From: Gloeopeniophorella convolvens
Lineage: Eukaryota > Basidiomycota > Agaricomycetes > Russulales
Length of the DNA: 64,000 nucleotides
Reading direction: 5' to 3'
Assembly: GCA_022496205.1 (NCBI GenBank)
Contig: WTXD01000032.1
Coordinates: 1 to 64,000 of the forward strand
Positions 30,837 through 41,532 of this stretch are shown here, one piece after another. The translations under genes were made by a program, and so were the position numbers. The notes below the pieces were generated by a model that was not told where the DNA came from, did not search any database, and worked only from the letters and a program-made list of their open reading frames with translations. Numbering within the stretch: the first letter of the stretch is position 1; each line of letters starts with the position of its first letter.

Positions 30837-32252
30837 CTAATAATCGCAGCGCGTGGTCGTTGCAGAGATGTGCTGCACGAGAATGCACGATCCGCAGATG
30901 CGCACCGCGTGTAGCATTGAGGCACGGTCGCCGCCATTCGAGGTCGGGTGGAGAAAGCTGCACGTGAAGGAGCGTGGCGGTGCAGTTAGTGGTGCGAAGG
31001 CGGGGATGCGGCCACGCTCTGGTGAGCACGGTGGGGCTGCGAGGTGTGCGTTGGCGGCCGAGGTCGCCATGGAAGCTCCGTGCGCGATGTTGATATTTGA
31101 CGTGGTGACGTGGCCGCGTTCGTCAGCACGCGGCGGGGTTTTGGCGCAATGCTCGTCGGTGCGCGCGTTTGAGGCAGCGGTGGCGGCGTGTGCTGGGACG
31201 CAGTCGTTGCCCCTCGGGGTTGACTGGGATAGGCCACACACGCGGATGCGCGGCGGTGCGACTGATAGTGCACGGACGGGGCTGCCGCCTCTGTCCGGGT
31301 CGATGTGGCCGTGGACTTCAGAGTACGGCAGTGTGTTGAGGCGCGCGTCAGGTGCAGCCTCGGTCGGAATGGAAATGCCGCGCGTGGGTGGGTGCAGCGG
31401 CGGAAAAGGCGAAGTCTGCGCGCGGACAGGAGCGCCGTCCTCGCTGGTGGTGACGTGGCCATGCCCGTCAGGGCATAGCGGTGATTCGGAGTGGCGCACG
31501 TCGGAGCGCGCAAGGCTAGACTCGAGAGCGGGGGCGCCGTACTCGATAAGGAGAGTGATGCCGTGCTCGTACGACCGTGGCTGCGAGACGGATGGCCTGG
31601 ACGTGTAGATGCGCAGCGGTGCGGAATTGTTGGCCGTTTTGGTGAGGCTACATTCGTCGGGATGCGGCGGCAAGGTAGGTGCGAGGGCGCTACTGCCGTC
31701 CTCGACCAGGGGAACGGTGTCGCACTTGTCGGGGTGTGGCGGCGACTTGGTGATGCCGCGCGCGCGAGGCTGCGATGGCGGCGGGTCTGAGTGCGAGACT
31801 GGGGTGGACACGTCCTCGGTCCCGCAGGCCTTGGTGCCATGCTCTAGCCAGCACAGCGGGGATTCGTGCGCGTTTGAGCGTGGCGGCGGGGACGGCGAGC
31901 GCGACACGAGGGCGGGTTCGCCGTCCTCGGTCTGGAAGGGATTGTCGCGCTCTGATGAGCACGGCGGTGGAGCGAGTGATGATGGGCGGATGGCGCTGTC
32001 GCCCTCGCCTGGGCTGTTGTGGCCGCACTCGCTAGAGCACAGTGGTGGTTCCTTGATGCGCATGAGAGCACAGGGTTTCGTGTCGGAGTTGCTGCGCGCT
32101 GCATAGCGCAACGGTGGGGACGGTGAGTGAGACACGGGGACAGGGTCGCCGTCCTCGGTCAGGTGAGCACTGCCACACTCTGACGGGCACGGCTGCGGAA
32201 TGAGAGGGCTGCGCGCGATAGTACGCGGCGGCGATGTGCTTGAGTGAGACAT
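30837..32252 (-). CDS. Tandem-repeat, Pro/Ser/Glu-rich hypothetical protein
   Basis: A 471-codon frame is built from at least nine degenerate repeats with the pattern SExG-(6-8)-EDGxPxxV-SPSPPPR (for example TEDGDPVPVS, TEDGEPALVS, SEDGAPVRAQ), 28-45 residues apart. A tenth lies just upstream in another frame (TTEDGTAALMS, about 32253-32280). The ATG at 32252 falls inside the repeat array, so the true N-terminus is probably upstream. There a minus-strand frame (32449 down) begins with a candidate start, MAPQEDESSCGQHA, and a hydrophobic stretch (about 32360-32410), possibly a signal peptide or anchor. I recognise no family. The opposite strand is also open for long stretches, as expected for a GC-rich array, so coding status is not certain. 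Confidence 0.45.
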   Translation of the reverse strand: MSHSSTSPPRTIARSPLIPQPCPSECGSAHLTEDGDPVPVSHSPSPPLRYAARSNSDTKPCALMRIKEPPLCSSECGHNSPGEGDSAIRPSSLAPPPCSSERDNPFQTEDGEPALVSRSPSPPPRSNAHESPLCWLEHGTKACGTEDVSTPVSHSDPPPSQPRARGITKSPPHPDKCDTVPLVEDGSSALAPTLPPHPDECSLTKTANNSAPLRIYTSRPSVSQPRSYEHGITLLIEYGAPALESSLARSDVRHSESPLCPDGHGHVTTSEDGAPVRAQTSPFPPLHPPTRGISIPTEAAPDARLNTLPYSEVHGHIDPDRGGSPVRALSVAPPRIRVCGLSQSTPRGNDCVPAHAATAASNARTDEHCAKTPPRADERGHVTTSNINIAHGASMATSAANAHLAAPPCSPERGRIPAFAPLTAPPRSFTCSFLHPTSNGGDRASMLHAVRICGSCILVQHISATTTRCDY

Positions 32253-32750
32253 GAGGGCGGCTGTACCGTCTTCAGTGGTCTCGACCTTGGTGCTACGCCC
32301 TGCCGAGCGCAGCGTTGTCGTCGTGGGATGCAGTGGCGTTCTCGGATCGTGCAGGCACTGACACTAAGCAGTGCGATCCCGCAGATCGTCGTCACCAGCC
32401 TGTGCGCCGCATGCTGCCCGCAAGACGATTCGTCTTCTTGAGGTGCCACCGCGTCCGACGCCTACAGCACGAGGAGCGGCGGCGCGTCAGCGCCCACGTA
32501 AGCAGCCCTGCGCCCTACCGTGAGTGTCTCGCTGAGGCTTGAGACGAGCTCTGTGGCATGTACGACGTCCTGCTCGTGGTGGTGACGTCGGCACCAGACC
32601 GCTCATTGTTCGCAGAGCTTAGAGTCCTTGGCAAGAGCCCGCCGGCTCAGCAGTGCATGCGCCTCCAAGCTCCGTGCACTTGAACGTACCACGGACACGC
32701 CGCACGCGGGGGCAGGCACAGACGCGGTGGCGGGTGCGGGTGTGGGTGCA

Positions 32751-32781
<31 letters not shown>

Positions 32782-33896
32782 GCGATGACAGAGGAGAGGG
32801 TAAGGGAGGGGGAGAGTACGGGGGATATCATGGCGAAGGGATAAAGTCGCTGTGTTAGCCAGGAACTGACACACAAGACAAACGCATCATTTTTTCTACA
32901 TCCCGAGCACCCCACGCGCACGCCAACTTGCTATCCTGAAACCAAATCTCTTGCCAGCGCCCCCAGTATGCTACAGACAGAGTGAATAAGGAGGGAGTGG
33001 CGCAAAATGTGGTGTCGATAGCACACTGAGGGATGCAGAGTGGTTGCAGACGTAAGGCAGGTACCGACAGCGCAGGCGGGGTGGGGCGTGGAAGCAACTC
33101 GGGGACGCAGGGGATACCGGAGGCACACTGGTGATTCGGGATGTGAATAACTGAGTCGGCACAGTGACGGAAGGGGGGCACAGTAGGGACAATGACGATG
33201 ACAGCGGTGTGGGGGAAACGGGGAGGTGCATGCCAGGGTTGAGACCCGCAGGCACGTTGGAGGCGAGAGTGAGAACAGTAGGATATAGTGGGGATTGACA
33301 CGGACGGTGCCGGTGAAGACAGAAAGTGAAGAGCCTGAGCGAGAATAACGCAAAGTCAATACCGAATTCTGAGCGTGTTGATATGATTAACCTGTTGTCC
33401 ACATGAGCTTGAAGTCCGAGGCGTTTGGTTCAAATCTTGGTCTATGCAATATATTTTTTTACCCGCCACCCCTACACAATAGCACGTAATTTACCCGCCG
33501 GCAGAGCCCGGCGTGGCATGACTTCGCATGACGCGCGTTGCCACGTCGCATTCCCTTGTCTCCATTTCCCTCAACCATTTCTCGGTGCTGCCTTTCCCCC
33601 GCCCCCTGCTTGCGACACCGCTTGACAGTGTATTGAAACGAAGGTACGCCTGCTGAGCCTCTAGACCGTATTTTAACTCCGCAGTATTATGTGTACTACC
33701 CTTGTGCGCTCGCCACACGACCTCCTTCACAGAGGTGCCTGAGAGGTACGTGCTATCGGTTTCGAGGATATTGCGAGGCTGCTCTTCATGCTGAGCTGCG
33801 TGCATACATATTTTATACACAGACCCCCTGCGCCTGCTCCAACACCCCCCACTGTGCTATGGGTGGGTGGCCTCAACGTCCGCGTTCGTGTCCCCC
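32253..33896. other. Mostly non-coding; candidate upstream exons of the repeat protein
   Basis: The candidate N-terminus of the repeat protein lies at about 32260-32449. A short GGCGAC microsatellite (about 32763-32785) and a purine-rich tract follow. No other gene is supported. Confidence 0.3.
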
Positions 33897-34796
33897 ATGC
33901 GCCGCTCGCTCTCTATATCGCCGCACTACAGCAAGCTGTTGGAGAAGTTGAAGCGCGAAGAGTCGATCCAGACAAACCAGTGGAACAGATTTGTGGACTG
34001 CCTCACGCACGAGGATGTCAACATGGGTGTGTCGCACGCCCCCGATTATATGCAGTGTGATGTACTGATTGATGCAGGCACGTTGCTGCAGCTGAGCTAC
34101 GCAAGCTTGCATGGTCAAGGATTCTGGATTCTAGATGACTTACGCTCGCTGGCGTGGCAGCTGCTCTTGGTGCATCCCGGATTGTGTTCCTGTGGCATGC
34201 GGAGCTGGGCTTCATTCATGTGCGTAGGGATACCTCCCGCTCACGATACACCTGCACATGTCCATGCTGGAGCGGAAGCGTAGCGAGTACTAGTCGCTGG
34301 TCGAGCTGACCTTTACCAAGAGGAAGGATGGGCTAGACCAGCAGGTGTGACATCAGATCAAGATTGACGTCTTGCAAATGCGGCCCGGCGTGTGGCTGTA
34401 GATGGACGCCATGACGCAGCGCGTATGGTGCCCTGCTGCTGCCCTCCCACGGCCCCTGGCTGACCTGTTGCGCAATGCTTGGAGCGAATCCTGTACATCT
34501 GGGTGATCCGCCGCCCCGTGAGCAGGTATGTGCAGGGCATCAGTGACCTCGCGACGCCCTTCTCCTAGGTCTTCCTTTCCTCCTACATCGGTGCGTGTCC
34601 TGCCCGCCTTGCCCTCCACTCTGACCCCTGACCCTCCACCCCAGACGCGGACCCCCAAGGACATCAACCTGGCGATCCTGCCCATGCACATACTCACCGC
34701 GGCTGAGGCAGATGCCTCTCGTGCCTGCTCGACGGGATCCAGGACAACTACGTCTCGGCGCAGCCGAGAGCGTGCACACAACGTCCGCGACAGACA
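33897..34796 (+). pseudogene. TBC-domain Rab GTPase-activating protein (Gyp1/TBC1D22-like), pseudogene
   Basis: TBC proteins switch off Rab GTPases using an Arg finger and a Gln finger. The start (33897) has SPHYSKLLEKLKREE and QTNQWNRFVD, then LDDLRSLAWQLLL (about 34125-34160), ERKRSEY, LVELTFTK, HQIKIDV, LERILYIWVIRRP, YVQGISDLATPF and LLDGIQDNYVSAQP (about 34725-34765). These blocks appear in the order and spacing of a Gyp1-type TBC domain. In-frame stops follow SEY (34291), QQV (34348), VWL (34399) and PFS (about 34566). The catalytic Arg motif, normally IPRT, reads VLQM. The Gln of YVQG remains. It is a dead copy that lost its function some time ago; a live paralogue should exist elsewhere in the genome. 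Confidence 0.75.
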
Positions 34797-36816
34797 TCCT
34801 AGGACTATAATACGAGTATACTGTTATGATTGTACCATGTAGTATGTCAATAGATCTAATATCAATATTGTTGCTTCAATACGATCATCCAGCTGGGCAC
34901 TAAGTACCCTGGTGTGATGCTACTTTCCTGTGAATACTACTCGGTGTAGGGTCTCTCTGGAGCAGTTGGCTCTTCATGATATCAGGGATAGTATGTCCTT
35001 ACGACACATATGCTTGAGAAGCATGAGAGAAGTGTAGTTGTCCCCTAGGTACATTATAATTGGGATGCAATCCGGTCACAATCCACCACAACCGTGATAA
35101 GAGCAATATGAAAGCACGGTTATGCCGTGCGAGGCTCAATTCGCGGTTATGTAAGGTTTTGCGGGGTTACAACTGGCCCTAACCTAACAGCGGCCTATTT
35201 CGGCCCATTTCGGTGCTCGGCCGGTCGGCGTAACCCAGGGCAATCCCCGCGCCTTTTTTCTGATGTATTTGCTTGTTTGACGTGAGACCGGCGGCAGATT
35301 CCGCCCCGCCCGGCCGTCGACCTCCGTCGACGCGCTCGTTGCCTTCAATGCCCCTCCTTTCTTTTTTGAAAAAATAAATATAAATAAATCCACAATCGTG
35401 CACCTCGACGTACACCGCCAAACGACGCCGGACCCGCTTTCGACGTCCCGGCGGATGGCGTTGAATTGAGCACGTGTGGGCCTCTGGCGGATATCACGTA
35501 GATATATTTTCGATGACGGGCACTGACATCGTTTGGACCTCCGGTTGTGACGTCTTTTTGACATCACCAAATAAGGAGGTCGACGGAATGCCTCTCAGAC
35601 CTCGATCCGAGGTCGCGCTCTCGACTTAGCATTTTTTCTGGCAACTGGGCACACCAAAGGTGCCGCACGCACCATCTGTCACATATTGTCACGCTACGGT
35701 CACAAGCCAACGGCGCCGTTGTTCAGCCTTGCAGGACTCCTCCCCTCACACCTATCAGCATAGTCTCTCTTCTGCGTTGCTGCTATCCTCTCCCCTCACG
35801 ATCTCTTTTCAAGTTAGGCTTCAAAAGTACTCTGCCATAGGTGAATTCTTGTCTTGCTTCATATGGCTCTCGGTGTCCTGCCAGCCCACAGCAACTCAAG
35901 CACACTGTCCCACACACCCGGTTTAGCCCGCCCCCACTCCCTGCCTCCTACCACTTGTGCAGACCGGCCCTTTTCTCTCTGCCATCTGGTTTACCCATCC
36001 CCGCCATTCACACTGTGTAGGGACCCTACTCTTTCATGGTATCAGCAATCATGTTCATTGATGGTTGGCCCTGTTTGTCGTGTATCATATGTACCATGTA
36101 CCAATTCATCGCAGTAGTATATCAGAACAATGAAGCAGTACTTTTGTCCCAACCTGAATGTTCCCAATGCTGCAGAGAACCGTGCCCGAGACTGCTGGCC
36201 AACCATTGGCTGCAACCAGACACGGACAGGCTGTCACACATGTCACGCGTTCACGTAATGGGGAGGTCAAACCGACCTCGATCTGGCTGAGGTCAGACGG
36301 AGGTCCTGGCGGCTGGCATCCATCCGACATCCGATTGGAGCTCGAACCGAGCCCGACTTTTCGGACATCGAAACCGGGGTGCGGGGAGTTTGGCGGTGTA
36401 CAGAACCCTATCGAGCACGATTGCCTATCTGGTTCTCCATCCAATCAATACACTTCCCTGCCTTACATTCGTCTCCCAGTCCCGCTTCCCCACCTTCGCG
36501 TGCCCTGAGGTGCGTTACTTAGGCCGGCGTTCTTCGACGCCCGCGTGCCCTGCTGTCCACCGTAGGGTGAGAAAATGGTTCTTGTTACCTCGTCGCTTCC
36601 CTATTTTCTTCGCAGTCTTCGGGGTCTGTGGCCGGGTGTTAACCCGGCGCGCGTAAAGGAGACGATAAGGAGCGTTCTATTATGGCAGACACGAGACGCA
36701 CGGAACAACAGAAGAGAGAAACAGAAAAATAAGGAGGGTATGCTACAGGTACTGTACTCCAGGCGGGATATATCATATGCAGGGGACTATCACGACGAGC
36801 CAAGGACGCACCCAGG
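34797..36816. other. Gene-free region with possible LTR remnant
   Basis: There is no supported gene. GAGGTC-rich segments at about 35575-35625 and 36266-36320 resemble each other (both carry GACCTCGATC...GAGGTC). A possible copia LTR with primer-binding site is listed separately. Confidence 0.35.
35677..36036 (+). repeat. Possible copia-type LTR followed by a primer-binding site
   Basis: TGTCACATATTG opens and CTCTTTCA closes a 360-base stretch. Directly after it comes TGGTATCAGC (36037-36046), matching the first nine bases of the initiator-Met tRNA primer site (TGGTATCAGAGC) used by many copia elements. No Gag or Pol follows, so it is at best a solo LTR plus leader. The 5' end is set only by the TG and is uncertain. 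Confidence 0.35.
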
Positions 36817-38055
36817 CTACTTGGGCAAGCCGTAAGCCTTGCGCGTCATGCTAACCATGAGCTCCTTGCCCTTCATCGTGCTCGAGAACCAGTTGCCAAA
36901 CACGATACCCCAGAGCATACCGACGTACGACGCGCCCTGCTTCTTGCCGTTCGTGACGATGATGAGCTCCGGCTGGCCCGTGTAGCGTTTCTGCGCCGCG
37001 CCGCCGCCGAGCTGCGCGAGGATGTTTGCCGCCGCGATCTGCGCGTGCTTCGGCGCCTTGGCGGCCTGCTTCTGCTCAGCATAGTCGATCACGTCGCCGA
37101 TCGCGTAGATGTGTGGGTGCGACTCGAGCTGCAGCGTCGCGGACACCTTGATCTGCCCGCGCGAATTGAGCACACCCGAGCCAAGCGACTTGACGAAGCC
37201 GGTGCCGGGGCGCGCGCCGAACGTCGGGACCTGCGATTGGCAAACCAGCTCGTGAGACTAGGGACTGCAAAGGGGGAGAGGTGGTACGTACGATGAGGTC
37301 TCCGTCAAGCGGGCGGCCGGAGCGCGTCGTTGCGGGGACAACGTCAAAGTTGTCGACGTAGTCATTAAAGACGATGTTGATGCCACGCGAGGCGACGCCC
37401 TTCTCGAGGCGCTTACGGTACTTGGCCGGGTACGCCCCATTGAGTAGCTGCGAGTCCGAGTGGACGATCGTGACCTTCTTGCGCGGGAACGCATCTTTGA
37501 TTTCGCCCGCGTACTCTACAACAAATTGTAAGTCATGCAGTTCACCGCGCACGTGACAGAGCGCGTACCAATGCCCACGGCGCCACCGCCGGCGAGGATG
37601 ACCCCATTCGCGTTCTCGAGCTTGCGGCGCCAGGACTTGATGTGTTCGAGGACGGCGGCGCGGTCGTCCGGGAAGGCAAGCGGGCCCTCCCACTCGGAGC
37701 CGGGCGCGAGGACGAGGATATCGTATTGTACGCGCTCACCCGACTCGAGGACAACGGAGCCGCCGGAGCGCCCCTCCTTGCCCTCCTCGATGGCGACAGC
37801 GCGGCCGACCTTGATGAGGCCATTGCCATTGACGAGCAGCTGGTCGTACGGAACGAGCACGTTGTCCTCGAGCTTGCCCTCGGCGGTGGTGGTCATGCGG
37901 ATGCAGGCGGGGAGGTGGAGCGCGAAGGGCCGCGCGGTGATAAGGGTGAGCGAGGTAGTGCTCGCGTTGATCTTGGAGGAAAGGATGCGGGCGATAGTTG
38001 CGCCGGCGGCGCCACCACCGACGACTACGACGCTCTTACGGTTGGCCTTGGACAT
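36817..38055 (-). CDS. AIF/FSP1 (AMID)-type FAD-dependent NAD(P)H oxidoreductase
   Basis: Exons 37569-38055, 37292-37515 and 36817-37230 join in phase to 374 residues. The N-terminus holds the FAD dinucleotide motif VVVVGGGAAGATIARIL (about 9-25). A second NAD(P)H-binding GGGAVGIEYAGEI spans intron 1 (about 156-168), and the C-terminal third has the FAD-contact YAIGDVIDY. Proteins of this class are single-chain oxidoreductases on mitochondrial or lipid-droplet membranes that pass electrons from NAD(P)H to quinones. The human relatives are AIFM2/FSP1 and the yeast relative is the internal/external NDE-like Aif1 group. There is no clear targeting sequence. The start ATG 38055 directly precedes the FAD motif, as is usual. 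It is flanked by gene-free DNA on both sides. Confidence 0.88.
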
Positions 38056-41000
38056 GTTGCTTTTGTGTGGGTGAGGGGAGGGGAGGAAGCAAATTGCAGG
38101 ACAGAGGCGGGGTGTGTTCTAAACCTGGCGGGAGACATGTTGTTTTTATATGGCCGTCGCGCAGAGTCAGTTAATTGGAGAGAACGTTGCACATTGCTCA
38201 GCATCTTCACTTTCCCTTGGATGACGTAAGCATACGGTTAGGTATTGTATAAGCACACGTAAACCATCTCACGAGCGATTGCCGCTTGTGGTGGTGTTTA
38301 GCGCCAAATCTCCACGGTTTGGGATGAAACCTTGGGAGCACACGTAAAACTGATGACCGACGCAGGCGCTTCTCTCCTCTTACTCTTCTTCTTTAGGGTC
38401 AGCGCTTGCCTTTCACAGCGCCCGCATAGGCCTGGCTTTCTCGAACCCGCCAATCGCCGGCGTGAGACACGATCGCCGCCTGACAATCCTCCTGCTCGAC
38501 TGTGATGTTGCTCGAGGTGCCCCCTGGTATTTTTTGGCGCTGGCTCGCTATTTTGTTTTCAACTTCAATCAGGTGGTTACCCAAGCGTTCATACGTTCTG
38601 AATCATCAATATGCATCAAACGTGCTGCTGGCGCCCCGATGGGGCCGCAGCGCTCGTAGCCGATTCTCACTCGCATATAATCACAGCACTGCATTTTACC
38701 GCATCTAGCGGAGTCGTCACGGCCTCGCGTCGATCATGCAGCCAACATAGGCCAACATCCACCGCTGATAGGTGAGTCGAGGGCCAAGGGGGCAACAAGC
38801 AGGCTGCAATTACGTCCGCCGCGCCGGTACATGCTGACACCCGCGGACGCGGTCACTTCCACGGTCCGTTTGTCAGCCGCCTCGATGACAAGTCGGCGCC
38901 CCTTCGTGGGCGTGTGCCGCGCTTGGCGGAGTCGCGAGTCGTCATCAGAGAGCTACAGCACGTTGCTTGTTCGGAATGTCGCTTCCCCCTTCTTATGCTT
39001 TGCTGCTGCTGCACGGGACTTGCTTCGAAAACATTAGGGCTCCCACGGTCGATACGATGACAACCCAGACGTTTGTAGGCTGGGTGTGACTGCGATAATT
39101 GCCCATGGGGACCCGTTGCTCCGGGCGAGCCTGTTCACTATCAGAACGGCACGCACTTTGTGACGTTCGGTCATGAGTACTAAATGCCCACGTCACAAGG
39201 ACGTTGGCGAACCTGTCGATCACTAGAGTTCTATGAGGCATCGTCCTGGGCGACCGTGAAGGGCTTGAGGCATTGTCCTCGTGTGGACAGCTGTATGAAC
39301 TTTAGTAGCAACGCGTAGGAAACGTGTTCAGCAGCGAACTCTCGGATCCGCCTGCCCGCTTGACAATCACACGTCTCTGCGCCCCAACTCTGTGTCCTAG
39401 GTTTCTCGCTGAGGTGTGGCGCTGTCTTTCTGTCTCCAGTCGGGCTTAGTGAAGCGCATCTCATTTCGCCGCAAGTCTGGACAGACCTTGATGTTTCCCC
39501 CGGGGGCAGCGGTGCTCGCCCGCGCAGTTGATGCAAATCTGCTCTAACTTGAATCGTTGTGAAAGGGATCCCATTTAGGCGAGGATGCGGACCGGGAAGC
39601 CGAGCGGTGAGTACTCTACTGTGCGTATAGCTTGTTTACCTTCGATTGGACCGTATGGACTCATTTCAGTTAGTAGCTCATGTCACCTGCGCTGCTAATT
39701 GCGCCATTGACGATTTGGTCTGTCGCTCGACCGACTGCTCGGAAGAGTATTAGGGTTTGTCGGCCGCCGCCGCTCTGCGTGCCTAGGACACCGCTTTCCA
39801 CCTCCCCACGTCGATATCATTGATCAGTGAGTACACTACCAAGAGTCTATACCTTAGCCTGGTTTTGTGGCTGGACCTGAGCTACCTCAAGTTACGTCAC
39901 GCGTGGAAGCGCCCCAGTCGTCCAGCCTGGCATGGTGAACTCCAGGAGGGTGGGCTCTGGGATGCAGGTGCGTAAGTGTCCCGTAGTCTCGGACCTTGCT
40001 GTCGATGCCCCTGAAGGGTCCCCGAACAGGGATAGCTGGGAATCTTCATAGATGGTAGTATCTCTGTCTGGTTTGGTGATGGTGAAGGCGGCGTAGCCGC
40101 CGGACGAGAAGTGCGAGGATGAGGCGGTTCGGCCATCTCCGGAGTAACTACTAACGGTCTGGCAGGTACATACTCGTCCTCGTGATCTCTCCTCACGTCG
40201 CTTCCATCCCCTGCTTCAAGGCCCCTATCCCAATGGCCAGCCGGTGTATCCGTAAATATACGATACTAGCTTTCCGTCTCCGCATCGCCCGAGGGAGTAG
40301 CACGCCGGCGACGAGAGCCATTGGGAGCTGTCCAGTTCTGACAGCTCAGAAGGCCAAGGCACAGGGCGCAGGCTGTATCGTGACCTCAAAGTATGAAGGG
40401 GCAAAGACACATGCTACTGCAATCGGCACACCTGCACTGGGGGCGACGCACGGAATGCCGAAGTGAACAGACATGTGCCTGGGGCACCAGCCAGGCGTGC
40501 GACCTGCGCCGCCGCGAGGCGTGCGCGACAAAAGGCGGGCAGATCAAGTGGTTGTCCCAGAGTGGGCCAGCAATAGCGGCTCGTTGGCTCAATTTTTTTC
40601 ACGTGCAGTACTCGGCGATAGCCAGCAGTAGCTTCCTCACGAGGCGTGGAGTACTTGGTCTGTACCAGTAGAACTTGATATGTGACCCGTGCTGCGGAAA
40701 GTTGGCTTCCGTCCTTCGTGATACAATGATGTCGGCTAGCGCACCCCGTTGCCAATGGCCCAGCAGTTCGAAGCACGCCAGGGCAGGTTCGCGATGTTAT
40801 GTCGTAAGAGCTCCTTTGCCAGAAACGCCCAATTCGGCTGCTTTATCTTGGCCAGATAAGCCCCAGCGCTGCACTCCTGGTTCGACAGGTGTGGCGTGTA
40901 CATCACGCACCATTCCAGCCGACCCCCGCAGCTCTGCGGTGCATGGGCGCAAGCAGAGCGTTGTGTTTCATCAGGTTCTGGTACAGGGACACCACCATTG

Positions 41001-41532
41001 ACACGCCGTGGCACAGAACGCCGCCGGCGCGGCAACGAGCGGAACAAGGAAGCAACCCGGAGAAGGCGCGCGGCCAAGTTGCACACTGTCTCTTGATTTA
41101 GGCTACGGTGATCATCACGGTGTTCTGTATAACGTCTGAAATGCGATTGGCTCGGCTGTGGTATTTTGGTTGTCGACAGCTTCATTGCTGGACCAAAGTG
41201 GGCAGGTTGATGGTCTGCTGGATGGATTATGAAGGGGCACCCTGGGATGGCCAAATGACGGGGACCTGGGGGCACTGCTGTACTCTACTCTTAATCAGAA
41301 GCGGGTGCATTTGACGTCAGATGACCCCATTCCCGATTTTAGATGTGAGGAGGGCAATGTAGCGCCGCGCGAGGCGTGCAGATCACGGCGAGTTTACGAA
41401 GCCATCAGAGGAGGTTCATTGCATCCCATCTGAGAACAGGCATACTCGGAGTCGTGTGTCTATGCGTATCAGTACATCTTGCTATCGCAATGACGGCCCC
41501 TGCTGCGTGCGCGTAGGTGATCCAGCGCGATA
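38056..41532. other. 3.5-kb gene-poor region with one unexplained coding relic
   Basis: No complete gene is seen. On the minus strand at about 40750-41050 two adjacent frames carry protein-like sequence (one with VVSLYQNLMKHNALLAPMHR, the next with SNQECSAGAYLAKIKQPNW), implying a frameshifted relic of an unidentified protein. A lone candidate first exon (ATGCGGACCGGGAAG, about 39584, before GTGAGT) has no visible continuation. Confidence 0.35.

Noticed and set aside
30853..32106. Long plus-strand frames opposite the repeat protein
   Set aside because: The regular acidic/proline units are present only on the minus strand. The plus frames read as Gly/Arg/Ala-rich complement.
32763..32785. GGCGAC microsatellite as a CRISPR-like or regulatory array
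   Set aside because: It is a simple short tandem repeat of 6 bases without spacers.
33421..33440. tRNA-like GGTTCAAATC
   Set aside because: The flanks do not form a T-stem, and no cloverleaf was found upstream.
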